Shown here: positions 7,555 through 14,184 of the stretch, one piece after another | Layout of the letters: every line of letters begins with the position of its first letter | Numbering within the stretch: the first letter of the stretch is position 1 | Origin: Ruegeria intermedia | GTDB lineage: Bacteria; Pseudomonadota; Alphaproteobacteria; Rhodobacterales; Rhodobacteraceae | DNA: 64,000 nucleotides | Direction of reading: 5' to 3' | NCBI RefSeq assembly: GCF_900129345.1 | Contig: NZ_FQVK01000014.1 | Coordinates: forward strand, 1 to 64,000 | The notes under the pieces: generated by a model | Database searches by the model: none | Seen by the model: the letters and a program-made list of their open reading frames with translations, nothing else | What the model was told of the DNA's origin: nothing | Program-made: the position numbers and the translations under genes

Positions 7555-9236
7555 AACTGCTCCTCCGCCAGCATTTGGAAAGCATGAAAGAGCGCGACGG
7601 GCTGGATGTGCTTCTGCCGCAGCTTCTGAGCGAGCTTGGATATGAGGTTATCCATCGTCCGCGCATAGGCGGACGACAAGCGGGTGTGGATGTTGCCGCT
7701 GTCGGACCTGACCCCGATACCGAGAACAAAAAGTCGTTACTGCTGTTTGTCATCAAGTCGGGGAATGTGGGCAGGGCGGACTGGGACGGTTCTTTGCAAG
7801 CTGTTCGTCCATCGCTGGGCGAGGTGATTGACGACTATATTCCCAACCGCATTCCCGAGCAGTTCCGAGGGCTTCCCATTACCGTATGCGTGTGTATGGG
7901 CGGCGAAATTGAGGAAGGTATCCGCGCTGCCTGGCGTGGCTTCGTGAACAACAACACCCGCGACGGTTTGAGTTTCAGAGAATGGAACGGCGATCGGATT
8001 GCCAACCTGATCCTGTCCGGTGTCCTGACCCATCAGCTCTTGCCTCCTACGCAACGGGCAAATTTCCAAAAAGCCATCGCATTGGTTAGCGAACCTGATG
8101 AATCCTACCAGAATTTTCGGGCGTTACTGGATGATCTTTCGGATGGGCTTCAACCAGACCAAGCCGGAACAACCCGGCTGCGTCAGATGATGATCTGCCT
8201 CTGGATCCTTGTCACCAGCGGTTTTGATGCGGAGAATCTCGACGCCCCTTACCGCGCCTGCGAGCTTGCCATGCTGCACGTCTGGGATGCGGTGCGGCAA
8301 TGCCCCGAGCGAAAGCGTAAACGATATGCGGAACGGTGGGAGATCTTCCAGAATGTCGTGTCACTTTATCTGTCGGTTGGGCAGGCATTTCTTGTCGACA
8401 AGATCGGTCCACATGCTGGCAAAAGATTTGCCCTCTCGGCCGCCGTGCAGTCACGCTCGCCAATGGATGTAAACCTGTCCCTGTTTGACCTCTTGGGACG
8501 TTTGGTTCTTTTGGGCCACTGGCACCACGCGATCGCATGTCGTGCTGAGGGCGGGGAAGCGCAGGTGCATTTGGCCAAGCGCGATGAGTTGCTGGATCTT
8601 GCCATTCAGACCATCAATAACAACCCGACACTTGTCGCCCCCATGCGGGATGATCATCAGATCGAGATCGCGATGCTGACGAGCCTTGCCCAATCCTGCG
8701 GTCGCTTGGAAAACGTGTCTGGATATCTGGAAGAAGTCGCCAACCGAATTGCCTATGGGTATCGACGCCGATCTCATTGGGTGACGTGTTTTCGCGAGTA
8801 TCAGCACCTTGCACGGCATCCCATTGATCGCAGCGACGCCTATTTCCGTCGTTCGACCATCGGAAGCGTCCTTGTGCCATTCGTCCTGGTCGCGCTTGAC
8901 CGACTTGGGAAATCAGGTGCCCAGGCACAGTTTGAAAGAGACATTCAGGACACGTTGGCGCATTCCACCTTCCAGACTTGGGTGCCGCACGAAAAGACTG
9001 CGGATTCGTTTTGGAAGGCGGGGCAGAGCATCTGCCTTGGAATAGCCTTGGGGCTTCAGAGTGGGGATGGCTCCAATGCATCGATGTCGTCCGAAATTGC
9101 CAACATCTGCTCCATGCATGGCCGGATCCTTGAATGGGAGGCCGTTCAACGCGGGCTCTACCCTCTGGTTCTGACCGCGTGCCGGCATCATCGATTGCCT
9201 GTGCCCCCGCAGTTCTGGGTCGATCCTGCCTCTTAG
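7551..9236 (+). CDS. Protein with PD-(D/E)xK-like N-terminus and helical C-terminal region
   Basis: The first 90 of 561 residues resemble an Mrr-type restriction-endonuclease fold: LLSELGYEVIHRPRIGGRQA, then GVDVAAVG with Asp47, then KKSLLLFVIKSGNV with Lys69. In the common form the strand reads (E/Q)xK, but here the residue at that place is Val67, so the classic catalytic triad is incomplete as seen. The remaining 470 residues are helical and of unknown type. The gene is the last of the sbcD operon, overlapping the preceding gene by four bases, with a hairpin about 170 bases downstream. It may be a DNA-binding relic of a nuclease, or a nuclease with a shifted active site. Confidence in the gene is high, in the fold moderate. 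Confidence 0.65.
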   Translation: MKLLLRQHLESMKERDGLDVLLPQLLSELGYEVIHRPRIGGRQAGVDVAAVGPDPDTENKKSLLLFVIKSGNVGRADWDGSLQAVRPSLGEVIDDYIPNRIPEQFRGLPITVCVCMGGEIEEGIRAAWRGFVNNNTRDGLSFREWNGDRIANLILSGVLTHQLLPPTQRANFQKAIALVSEPDESYQNFRALLDDLSDGLQPDQAGTTRLRQMMICLWILVTSGFDAENLDAPYRACELAMLHVWDAVRQCPERKRKRYAERWEIFQNVVSLYLSVGQAFLVDKIGPHAGKRFALSAAVQSRSPMDVNLSLFDLLGRLVLLGHWHHAIACRAEGGEAQVHLAKRDELLDLAIQTINNNPTLVAPMRDDHQIEIAMLTSLAQSCGRLENVSGYLEEVANRIAYGYRRRSHWVTCFREYQHLARHPIDRSDAYFRRSTIGSVLVPFVLVALDRLGKSGAQAQFERDIQDTLAHSTFQTWVPHEKTADSFWKAGQSICLGIALGLQSGDGSNASMSSEIANICSMHGRILEWEAVQRGLYPLVLTACRHHRLPVPPQFWVDPAS

Positions 9237-9404
9237 TCGTGGAATGCGGGAGTAGCTGGCCAGATATGACTGCGGTCCCTTTGGCAAAGTGGACTATACG
9301 GAAATTCAATGGGGCGGCAGGGTAAAACTCCAGGTGCCGTCCATCAGTCATTTGGTCCATGCATCCAGTTATTCCCAATCGTTCAAGATCCATAATTCAG
9401 GTTG

Positions 9405-9437
9405 CGCCTCAAGGTTCCTGCCCGGGAACTTGAGGCG
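9405..9437 (+). terminator. Long hairpin after the sbcCD operon
   Basis: CGCCTCAAGGTTCC (9405-9418) pairs with GGAACTTGAGGCG (9425-9437) over 13 base pairs with one bulged G and a six-base loop. No T-run follows, so it is not a textbook intrinsic terminator. It could still end or protect the operon transcript, or be a remnant of a mobile element end. Confidence 0.4.
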
Positions 9438-9566
9438 AGGAAGCACGCCGTTCGCCGGAAAGTAGGCCGCGTTTCTACGCGCCTGGATAGCGCAATATCC
9501 CAGCCTTAGTCTTTTTGGGTCACCTCACAAAAGATAACTATGATAAGTCATCAATATTATTTTACC

Positions 9567-9595
9567 TTGACGAATGTGAATAATGTGAGTGATAT
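9567..9595 (+). promoter_or_regulatory. Possible promoter and direct repeat before the 9622 gene
   Basis: TTGACG at 9567-9572 is followed after 17 bases by TGATAT at 9590-9595. The spacer contains AATGTGA twice (9573-9579 and 9582-9588), which could be a regulator site. The region is the most AT-rich of this part. The -10 match is weak, so this is tentative. Confidence 0.3.
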
Positions 9596-9621
9596 ATCGA
9601 CATCATCAATGGAGATTCGCC

Positions 9622-9888
9622 ATGAGAACCACACCTCATGCATACCAACGCTCAATACAGCGCAACATTCCGGCGCACATAATGTCGGTCATTCATGCCT
9701 ATGGATCGAGCGCACATTCAAAAGGAGCCGTCAGTTTGACGCTTGACGATGAGTCCATTTCCCTGGCCGCAGACGGATGTCCGCGTCGCAGAAACGAACT
9801 GTCACGATACCGCGGCGCATATCTCGTGGTGTCTGGCGAAGATCGTGTGATCACGGTCGCGCGTCGACTGCGCCACTTCCGTCGTTAA
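9622..9888 (+). CDS. Small DUF4258-like protein
   Basis: The 88-residue protein begins MRTTPHAYQRSIQRNIPAHI and ends GAYLVVSGEDRVITVARRLR. The order of an N-terminal H-x(3)-R-x(3)-R helix, a short beta region and a closing VV-x-(D/E)-x-x-ITV-x-R strand is like the DUF4258 family, whose members are small RelE-like proteins of uncertain role. The ATG at 9622 has GGAG ten bases upstream and starts at the family-like helix; the earlier in-frame ATG at 9589 has no such site. The gene sits 23 bases before a UDG-like gene with its own strong ribosome site and probably shares its transcript. A toxin role is possible, but no partner antitoxin is obvious. Confidence 0.6.
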   Translation: MRTTPHAYQRSIQRNIPAHIMSVIHAYGSSAHSKGAVSLTLDDESISLAADGCPRRRNELSRYRGAYLVVSGEDRVITVARRLRHFRR

Positions 9889-9911
9889 TCAATCTCAAAG
9901 GAGACCCGATC

Positions 9912-10700
9912 TTGGCCCAAGAACTTTCCATCGCTTCGGAATATTTCCACCAACTCAGTGAGACCAAGGCCGACCAACTCTTGGATCGCAGTGAACTGAG
10001 CCTTGCTCGGGACGGGAATATCGACGTCGTTTATGCGCCGTTCGATCACGTCGAAAGGAAGGCATGTCTTGTCGTCGTCGGCATCACGCCCGGAATGACG
10101 CAGGCCGTGAACGCAATAAATGCTGCGGTCCGGGCGAGGTGTGCCGGCAAGACACTTCAGGCGAGCCTTGCGGACGCCAAACTGACCGCCAGTTTCAGTG
10201 GTGGAGCAATCAGAAACAACTTGGTGTCGATGCTCGATGCAATTGGTGTCGCCACGCACTTTGGGCTGCAAAGCACCTCGGAAATGTTCCGTCCAGGCTC
10301 TACTGATGTCCATTTCACATCGGCGTTGCGTTATCCGGTGTTCGTATCCGGAAAAAACTACAACGGAGCGCCTAACATGCTGAAAACACCAATTCTGCGG
10401 TCCATGATCGAGACGCATCTGGCGGAAGAGGCCGCATTGCTGCCCAATGCGATATGGTTGCCGCTCGGACCGAAGGCGGAAATGGCCATCCGCCATCTTT
10501 CTGACAAGGGGCTGATCAGCGAAAGTCGTATCTTGGCCGGTCTCCCGCACCCCAGCGGGGCAAACGCGGAACGCGTGGCCGTCTTTCTTGGGAGAAAGAA
10601 ACCAGAAGACGCATCAGCAAAAACCAATCCTGTTTCATTGCTTGCCGCATCTGTGCAATTGAAGAAGCAGATTGCCAGCCTGAAAGGAGCCGCTGCATGA
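9912..10700 (+). CDS. Uracil-DNA-glycosylase-superfamily protein (TTG start)
   Basis: The translation shows the two hallmark segments of the UDG superfamily: LVVVGITPGMTQA (GITPG at residues 57-61) and LPHPSGANAERV (residues 211-222), the latter equal to the HPS-x-x-N-x-R motif of the DNA-binding loop. WLPLGPKAE near 182-190 fits the strand before it. The usual acidic or Asn catalytic residue after the first motif is not obvious, so the activity could be altered. I chose TTG at 9912 because AAAGGAG lies at 9896-9902 at good spacing; no ATG stands at this site. The length is 262 residues. The stop overlaps the next start (ATGA). In an island such a protein could act on modified or uracil-containing phage DNA; that is inference. 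Confidence 0.65.
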   Translation: MAQELSIASEYFHQLSETKADQLLDRSELSLARDGNIDVVYAPFDHVERKACLVVVGITPGMTQAVNAINAAVRARCAGKTLQASLADAKLTASFSGGAIRNNLVSMLDAIGVATHFGLQSTSEMFRPGSTDVHFTSALRYPVFVSGKNYNGAPNMLKTPILRSMIETHLAEEAALLPNAIWLPLGPKAEMAIRHLSDKGLISESRILAGLPHPSGANAERVAVFLGRKKPEDASAKTNPVSLLAASVQLKKQIASLKGAAA

Positions 10701-11614
10701 GCGGCAACACCGTGCCTTATACCTGGGAAGAGATCGAAGAACAGATCCGCCTGGCCATTCTCGCCCAAGCGTCCATCCTTGGCCAGTTCGGCCCAAGTGA
10801 CCCGACTGTTTTCCAAAGCTATCTCGGCATTGATACCGACACATGGCAAGCCGACTACATGGACGAAGGGCAGGCCGCGGCCATTCCGCTTGAGCGCCAC
10901 CAAATATACCACCAAGTAAAACGCGCATATCTCTACGCCTATCAACTTGACGGTTTCGAACAGGCAAGCGGGGACGATTGGCACGAAACGGCGGGTCTTC
11001 TGGAAGGCTTTCCGCAGACGGATTTTCTCGGCGAGCCATCGCCCCTTTGTCCGCGGAACGACTTTCCGCTGCGCCGTGTGCTTGAAACCTATTTTGCAAG
11101 GTGGAGCTGGCACGAGGAGGGATTTGATCTGACCATTCGTCAGCTGTCATTGCTGGCAAATATGACAATCCCAGCTGTGCGCACATCTCTGAGCAAGGAA
11201 GGTTTCAAACTCGAGCAACTCAGAGGAAGTGACAGTCGGCGCGATGATGGCAGCACCGCTCGGCTTTCGGCCGACGACGCTATAGTCTGGCTTTCCAGAC
11301 GACGCGGCTTCATCCCAAATCGAGAGCGCAACCCGAAGACGCATGTCTCCAAGTCGGCATACGACTTGATGAATGATCCCAAAATTGAATTCCCGGACCT
11401 TCTCAGAGCATTGATAGAGGTGCGGAGCATCTCTTTTGCGGGCTTGGCCCATGAAGCAAAGTGCTCGGAAACATGGCTTGAAAAGCTGATTTCAGGCCAA
11501 GACGCGGAAATCGATCTGGCCGCTTTGCAAGTGATTGCACAGATATTCCAGGTCGATACACCTGATTTCGTCGCGAAAGGGGTCAAGTATTTGCTCCAAC
11601 TTGAAGAAAGGTGA
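10697..11614 (+). CDS. Unknown protein with C-terminal XRE-like HTH
   Basis: The 305-residue protein has no family I can name. Residues about 150-215 look like a first HTH or plasmid-type DNA-binding region (TIRQLSLLANMTIPAVRTSL, later DDAIVWLSRRRGF). The C-terminal 70 residues (LLRALIEVRSISFAGLAHEA, then LEKLISGQDAEIDLAALQVI) have the helix pattern of Cro/C1-type HTH domains. It overlaps the UDG-like gene by four bases, so the two proteins are probably made together, and it could either regulate the operon or guide its partner to DNA. A long-loop hairpin follows the stop. Confidence 0.65.
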   Translation: MSGNTVPYTWEEIEEQIRLAILAQASILGQFGPSDPTVFQSYLGIDTDTWQADYMDEGQAAAIPLERHQIYHQVKRAYLYAYQLDGFEQASGDDWHETAGLLEGFPQTDFLGEPSPLCPRNDFPLRRVLETYFARWSWHEEGFDLTIRQLSLLANMTIPAVRTSLSKEGFKLEQLRGSDSRRDDGSTARLSADDAIVWLSRRRGFIPNRERNPKTHVSKSAYDLMNDPKIEFPDLLRALIEVRSISFAGLAHEAKCSETWLEKLISGQDAEIDLAALQVIAQIFQVDTPDFVAKGVKYLLQLEER

Positions 11615-11620
11615 TGAAGA

Positions 11621-11662
11621 GGCCCGAATTTCTTTCCTATGCTTTTTCGTATCATTCGGGCC
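11621..11662 (+). terminator. Hairpin between convergent genes
   Basis: GGCCCGAAT (11621-11629) is matched by ATTCGGGCC (11654-11662), a perfect nine-base-pair stem with a 24-base loop containing CTTTTTCG. It lies seven bases after the stop of the 10697 gene and before the stop of the opposing 11702 gene, so it may terminate one or both transcripts. Confidence 0.4.
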
Positions 11663-11701
11663 GATCTGACTGCGCGCCACAAGCGCAATTGTTGAGCGTC
11701 C

Positions 11702-12118
11702 TTAATCGAGGCTCGCAATCATACTTTCCACAGCCCGGATTGCTGCGATCCTGTCATCCAGTGACTGCTTGGCGGTCTGGAATTTCTTCCATCGCCACGC
11801 GAGGTTGACTAATTCGACGGTTTTGGTGTCCTCGATCCATGTCGTGTCGACGTCGCCGGCGATAGCCTGATCTCCGATGCCGTCCCGGTGTTCGTTCAAA
11901 ACCTGCCGGATTTGCATGCCCATCAACTCGATGGTTGCGTCGTCGATGTCCAACAGGCGTTCCCTCTCGCTCAGCGCTTTCAGGACTTCGAGAGTGCGGT
12001 TTTTCGTTGAACCTGTTGGAACCGCGCCGGAGGTCAGCCATTCTTCAGCGAGATGGCGGCCTTGTGTGACCGCTGTCAGCATCAGATCATGCAATTCACG
12101 TTCGATTTCACTATGCAT
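11702..12118 (-). CDS. Small unknown protein, 138 residues
   Basis: This protein is soluble, acidic and mostly helical, with no motif that I recognise. Its start MHSEIERELHDLMLTAVTQG is preceded by a strong AAGGAGA at about seven bases from the ATG, so expression is credible. The C-terminal half reads as two long helices (LVNLAWRWKKFQTAKQSLDD and IAAIRAVESMIASLD). It follows, on the same strand, the 121-residue gene at 12225-12590, but a perfect hairpin stands between them. Its role in the island is unknown; an antitoxin-like or phage-derived small protein would be possible. Confidence 0.55.
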   Translation of the reverse strand: MHSEIERELHDLMLTAVTQGRHLAEEWLTSGAVPTGSTKNRTLEVLKALSERERLLDIDDATIELMGMQIRQVLNEHRDGIGDQAIAGDVDTTWIEDTKTVELVNLAWRWKKFQTAKQSLDDRIAAIRAVESMIASLD

Positions 12119-12163
12119 AGTTGTCTCCTTGAGGTGAGCCGGCTGGATGCGCGGCTCTCAAGA

Positions 12164-12191
12164 CGCCAGCCCTCGGAGAGCAGGGCTGGCG
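12164..12191 (-). terminator. Perfect hairpin between two small genes
   Basis: CGCCAGCCCT (12164-12173) and AGGGCTGGCG (12182-12191) form a ten-base-pair perfect stem with an eight-base loop. It lies after the stop of the 12225 gene and before the ribosome site of the 11702 gene on the minus strand. There is no T-run, so it may be a terminator, an attenuator or an mRNA-stability element. Confidence 0.4.
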
Positions 12192-12224
12192 GATGTGGCA
12201 GGTGGGTTGGACCTTGAAGCGCGA

Positions 12225-12590
12225 TCAGGTGGCCAAATGATCGGGAAAGAAATTGTCATCCGTGCGGATGAGCACGTCCTGATACGCTTCAGTGAGCAGA
12301 CACAGGTCTTCGACGATCGGCGATGCCGGGTCGATCTCGGCAAAGCACGCGGCCTCGATCCGATCCGGATCGTGGGCATGTTTCAACGTCAATAGCGCAT
12401 GAAGCGCAGCGAGTTCCCGGCGAAGGCGGTTGTTCAGCCTCGGTGCTGCCGCGATGTCGTCGAGAAGCGCCTGGTTGCGGCGTAATGCCGGTCTGGATCC
12501 GAGCAGCAAGGCCGCGTTCTGGATTGCTTCGTTGTGGAGGTTGAAGAAATCCCGCAGTTCAAAAAGCGGGTCATGAGACAGATCGAACAT
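12225..12590 (-). CDS. Small unknown protein, 121 residues
   Basis: I do not recognise this protein. It starts MFDLSHDPLFELRDFFNLHN with AAGGAG spaced about eight bases from the ATG and runs as a helical, acidic polypeptide without Cys pairs or a signal peptide (NRLRRELAALHALLTLKHAH, then VEDLCLLTEAYQDVLIRTDD). It is framed by perfect hairpins on both sides (12164-12191 and 12684-12729), which suggests that it is transcribed as a separate unit or regulated apart from the recombinase genes upstream. No function is proposed. Confidence 0.55.
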   Translation of the reverse strand: MFDLSHDPLFELRDFFNLHNEAIQNAALLLGSRPALRRNQALLDDIAAAPRLNNRLRRELAALHALLTLKHAHDPDRIEAACFAEIDPASPIVEDLCLLTEAYQDVLIRTDDNFFPDHLAT

Positions 12591-12683
12591 GGATCATCTC
12601 CTTTTTTGCCCCGGCGTTATGCTGGTGGCTTCAAGAGCGGATTGTTTCCTCCTTTCCTCCGCTTGTTTCCTTGTATGGCTGCA

Positions 12684-12729
12684 CCGGAAGAGCTCCGGGT
12701 CTCACAACGAGGACCCGGAGCTCTTCCGG
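12684..12729. repeat. 18-base-pair perfect inverted repeat downstream of the recombinases
   Basis: CCGGAAGAGCTCCGGGTC (12684-12701) is exactly complementary to 12712-12729, with a ten-base loop. The stem is long and GC-rich. It stands between the stop of the recombinase gene at 12793 and the start of the 12225 gene, all on the minus strand. A bidirectional terminator or a recombination site are both possible. No T-run is present on either side. Confidence 0.55.
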
Positions 12730-12792
12730 TCAGTCATCATTTCTCGTTCGGATGCGCATGGAACGCTTGGTCATTCCCCGGCAATTTGGCTT

Positions 12793-14184
12793 TCATATGA
12801 ACGCAAAAAGCTTTTCATCTGTCGGATCGGAAATTCCGGCAATCTCTTGCTGGCCCTTCATACGCTGCGCCATCGCGAGCGCCCGGCCCTGATAGGCGGA
12901 TGCGGTCTCGTGGCTGATCTGACCGCAGGCTGCCATCGCTTTGTCGGTGCCTGCCTGACCCAGTTCGACACCAAGCAAGGTGTGGAGAACCGTGCGAGCA
13001 ATGTGTTCGCCAGTGCCGACCTCTCGGCGCCAAGCGTCCGAGACGTAGTTGTAGGCGACGGGTTTTTCGTCATGTGTGATGAACAGGGCCCGGTTTGACG
13101 ACAGGCATTCATTTCGCATCTGGTCCAGCCAGTCTGCAGCGCAGTCGCGTAGGATCAGGGCGTCGATGAATTTGTTCAGCCGCAGGTCTATCTTGGCGGA
13201 CCAAGTGTAGCTGTTTTTCGACAGTCTCGTGTCAATCAGATAGCTTCCGTCTGTCCAGAACAGGGTTTCGCCAAATCGCAACCGCGTATCTGCCAGTCGC
13301 ACCGGCATGACCGAAAAAAGTGCGATGGCTGCCGCGCGATTGCGTTGCGCATGGCGGCGGCGCGGGCAGGGCAGGGTGTTGGCGTCGCTCAGAAGGTGCT
13401 CTGCCTTTTTTATCAAAGCGACCGTCGAATAGCCTGTGTTCTGCAGATGCTTGAATTTCTGCTTGGGCGCCTTTTGGGCTTCTGTCTCGTAAACCCGAGA
13501 AAGATCAGACAATAGCTCAACGGTATGTGCGTCGGCACCGATGTAGCGCGCGAATTTGAGTAAGGCCGAAAAAGAGGCCCGCAGCGTTGCCGCAGCAAGC
13601 TGGCGTTCACGAAGATCCCGCGCGTAGGCGCGGACCGTTCGGGCCGACAACTCGTCGGGCAATCCGGCATCTCTTGCCGAACGCAATAGTTGCCGGGCTT
13701 TCATTTTGAGCGTTGGCATCATGCCTGCGGTCGGGGGTATCTCGCCGTTTCGATCGAAGCCTGCTTCCATGTCGTCAAATGCGGACCGCCACACCCCGGG
13801 CAGCTCAGAATATGGCACGGACTTCGACAGTTTGCGTGGCTTCGCCTTTGGTATGGCCGTTGTCGACAAATAAGCGTGGTCCTTTTGGCGGATTGCCTCC
13901 CGGAGCGGCAGGACAGCGGGGTGTCCTGGGAATATCGCTTCCATGCCGCGCCTCAACCGCGCCAGACGCGAGGAAGACGTGTTCTTGTGGTCATAGTTCA
14001 GGAAATCTGCAGCCGTGAGCGCGCATGTGTCGGCAATCTGCCGCTCTTCGATGTATCGCAGGAAATCATCGAGGATGCGCAGGTTGTCGACCGTGGCGGT
14101 GTCGATCTTGGGATCCCCGAGCAAGGGATCCCAGCGTGGATGTTGCAGAATCTCTGCTTTGGTGCGGCGATCCGGCGGGTTCAT
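12793..14184 (-). CDS. Tyrosine-recombinase-like protein, degenerate active site
   Basis: This 463-residue protein follows another recombinase and shares its design: an N-terminal core-binding-like helical region (residues about 120-220) and a C-terminal catalytic-like part. An Arg of box I is seen in LFSVMPVRLADTRLRFGE, a Lys in DTRLSKNSYTWSAKIDLRLN, and a Tyr in SHETASAYQGRA. The expected H-x-x-R is replaced by RTVLHTLLG, so the second catalytic Arg appears lost. It may act only together with its neighbour, as in elements that need two or three recombinases. The ATG at 14184 overlaps the preceding stop (ATGA), which settles the start against the longer open frame. Confidence 0.65.
   Translation of the reverse strand: MNPPDRRTKAEILQHPRWDPLLGDPKIDTATVDNLRILDDFLRYIEERQIADTCALTAADFLNYDHKNTSSSRLARLRRGMEAIFPGHPAVLPLREAIRQKDHAYLSTTAIPKAKPRKLSKSVPYSELPGVWRSAFDDMEAGFDRNGEIPPTAGMMPTLKMKARQLLRSARDAGLPDELSARTVRAYARDLRERQLAAATLRASFSALLKFARYIGADAHTVELLSDLSRVYETEAQKAPKQKFKHLQNTGYSTVALIKKAEHLLSDANTLPCPRRRHAQRNRAAAIALFSVMPVRLADTRLRFGETLFWTDGSYLIDTRLSKNSYTWSAKIDLRLNKFIDALILRDCAADWLDQMRNECLSSNRALFITHDEKPVAYNYVSDAWRREVGTGEHIARTVLHTLLGVELGQAGTDKAMAACGQISHETASAYQGRALAMAQRMKGQQEIAGISDPTDEKLFAFI

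Larger units (their letters stand above)
9237..9621. other. Intergenic region after the sbcCD operon
   Basis: These 385 bases hold no convincing gene. They contain the long hairpin at 9405-9437 and, from about 9530 on, an AT-rich stretch with a promoter-like element for the next operon. Confidence 0.6.

Noticed and set aside
12684..12729. Integron attC-type site
   Set aside because: The hairpin is perfect, lacks the imperfect R/L box structure, and no integron integrase of the expected type is adjacent.
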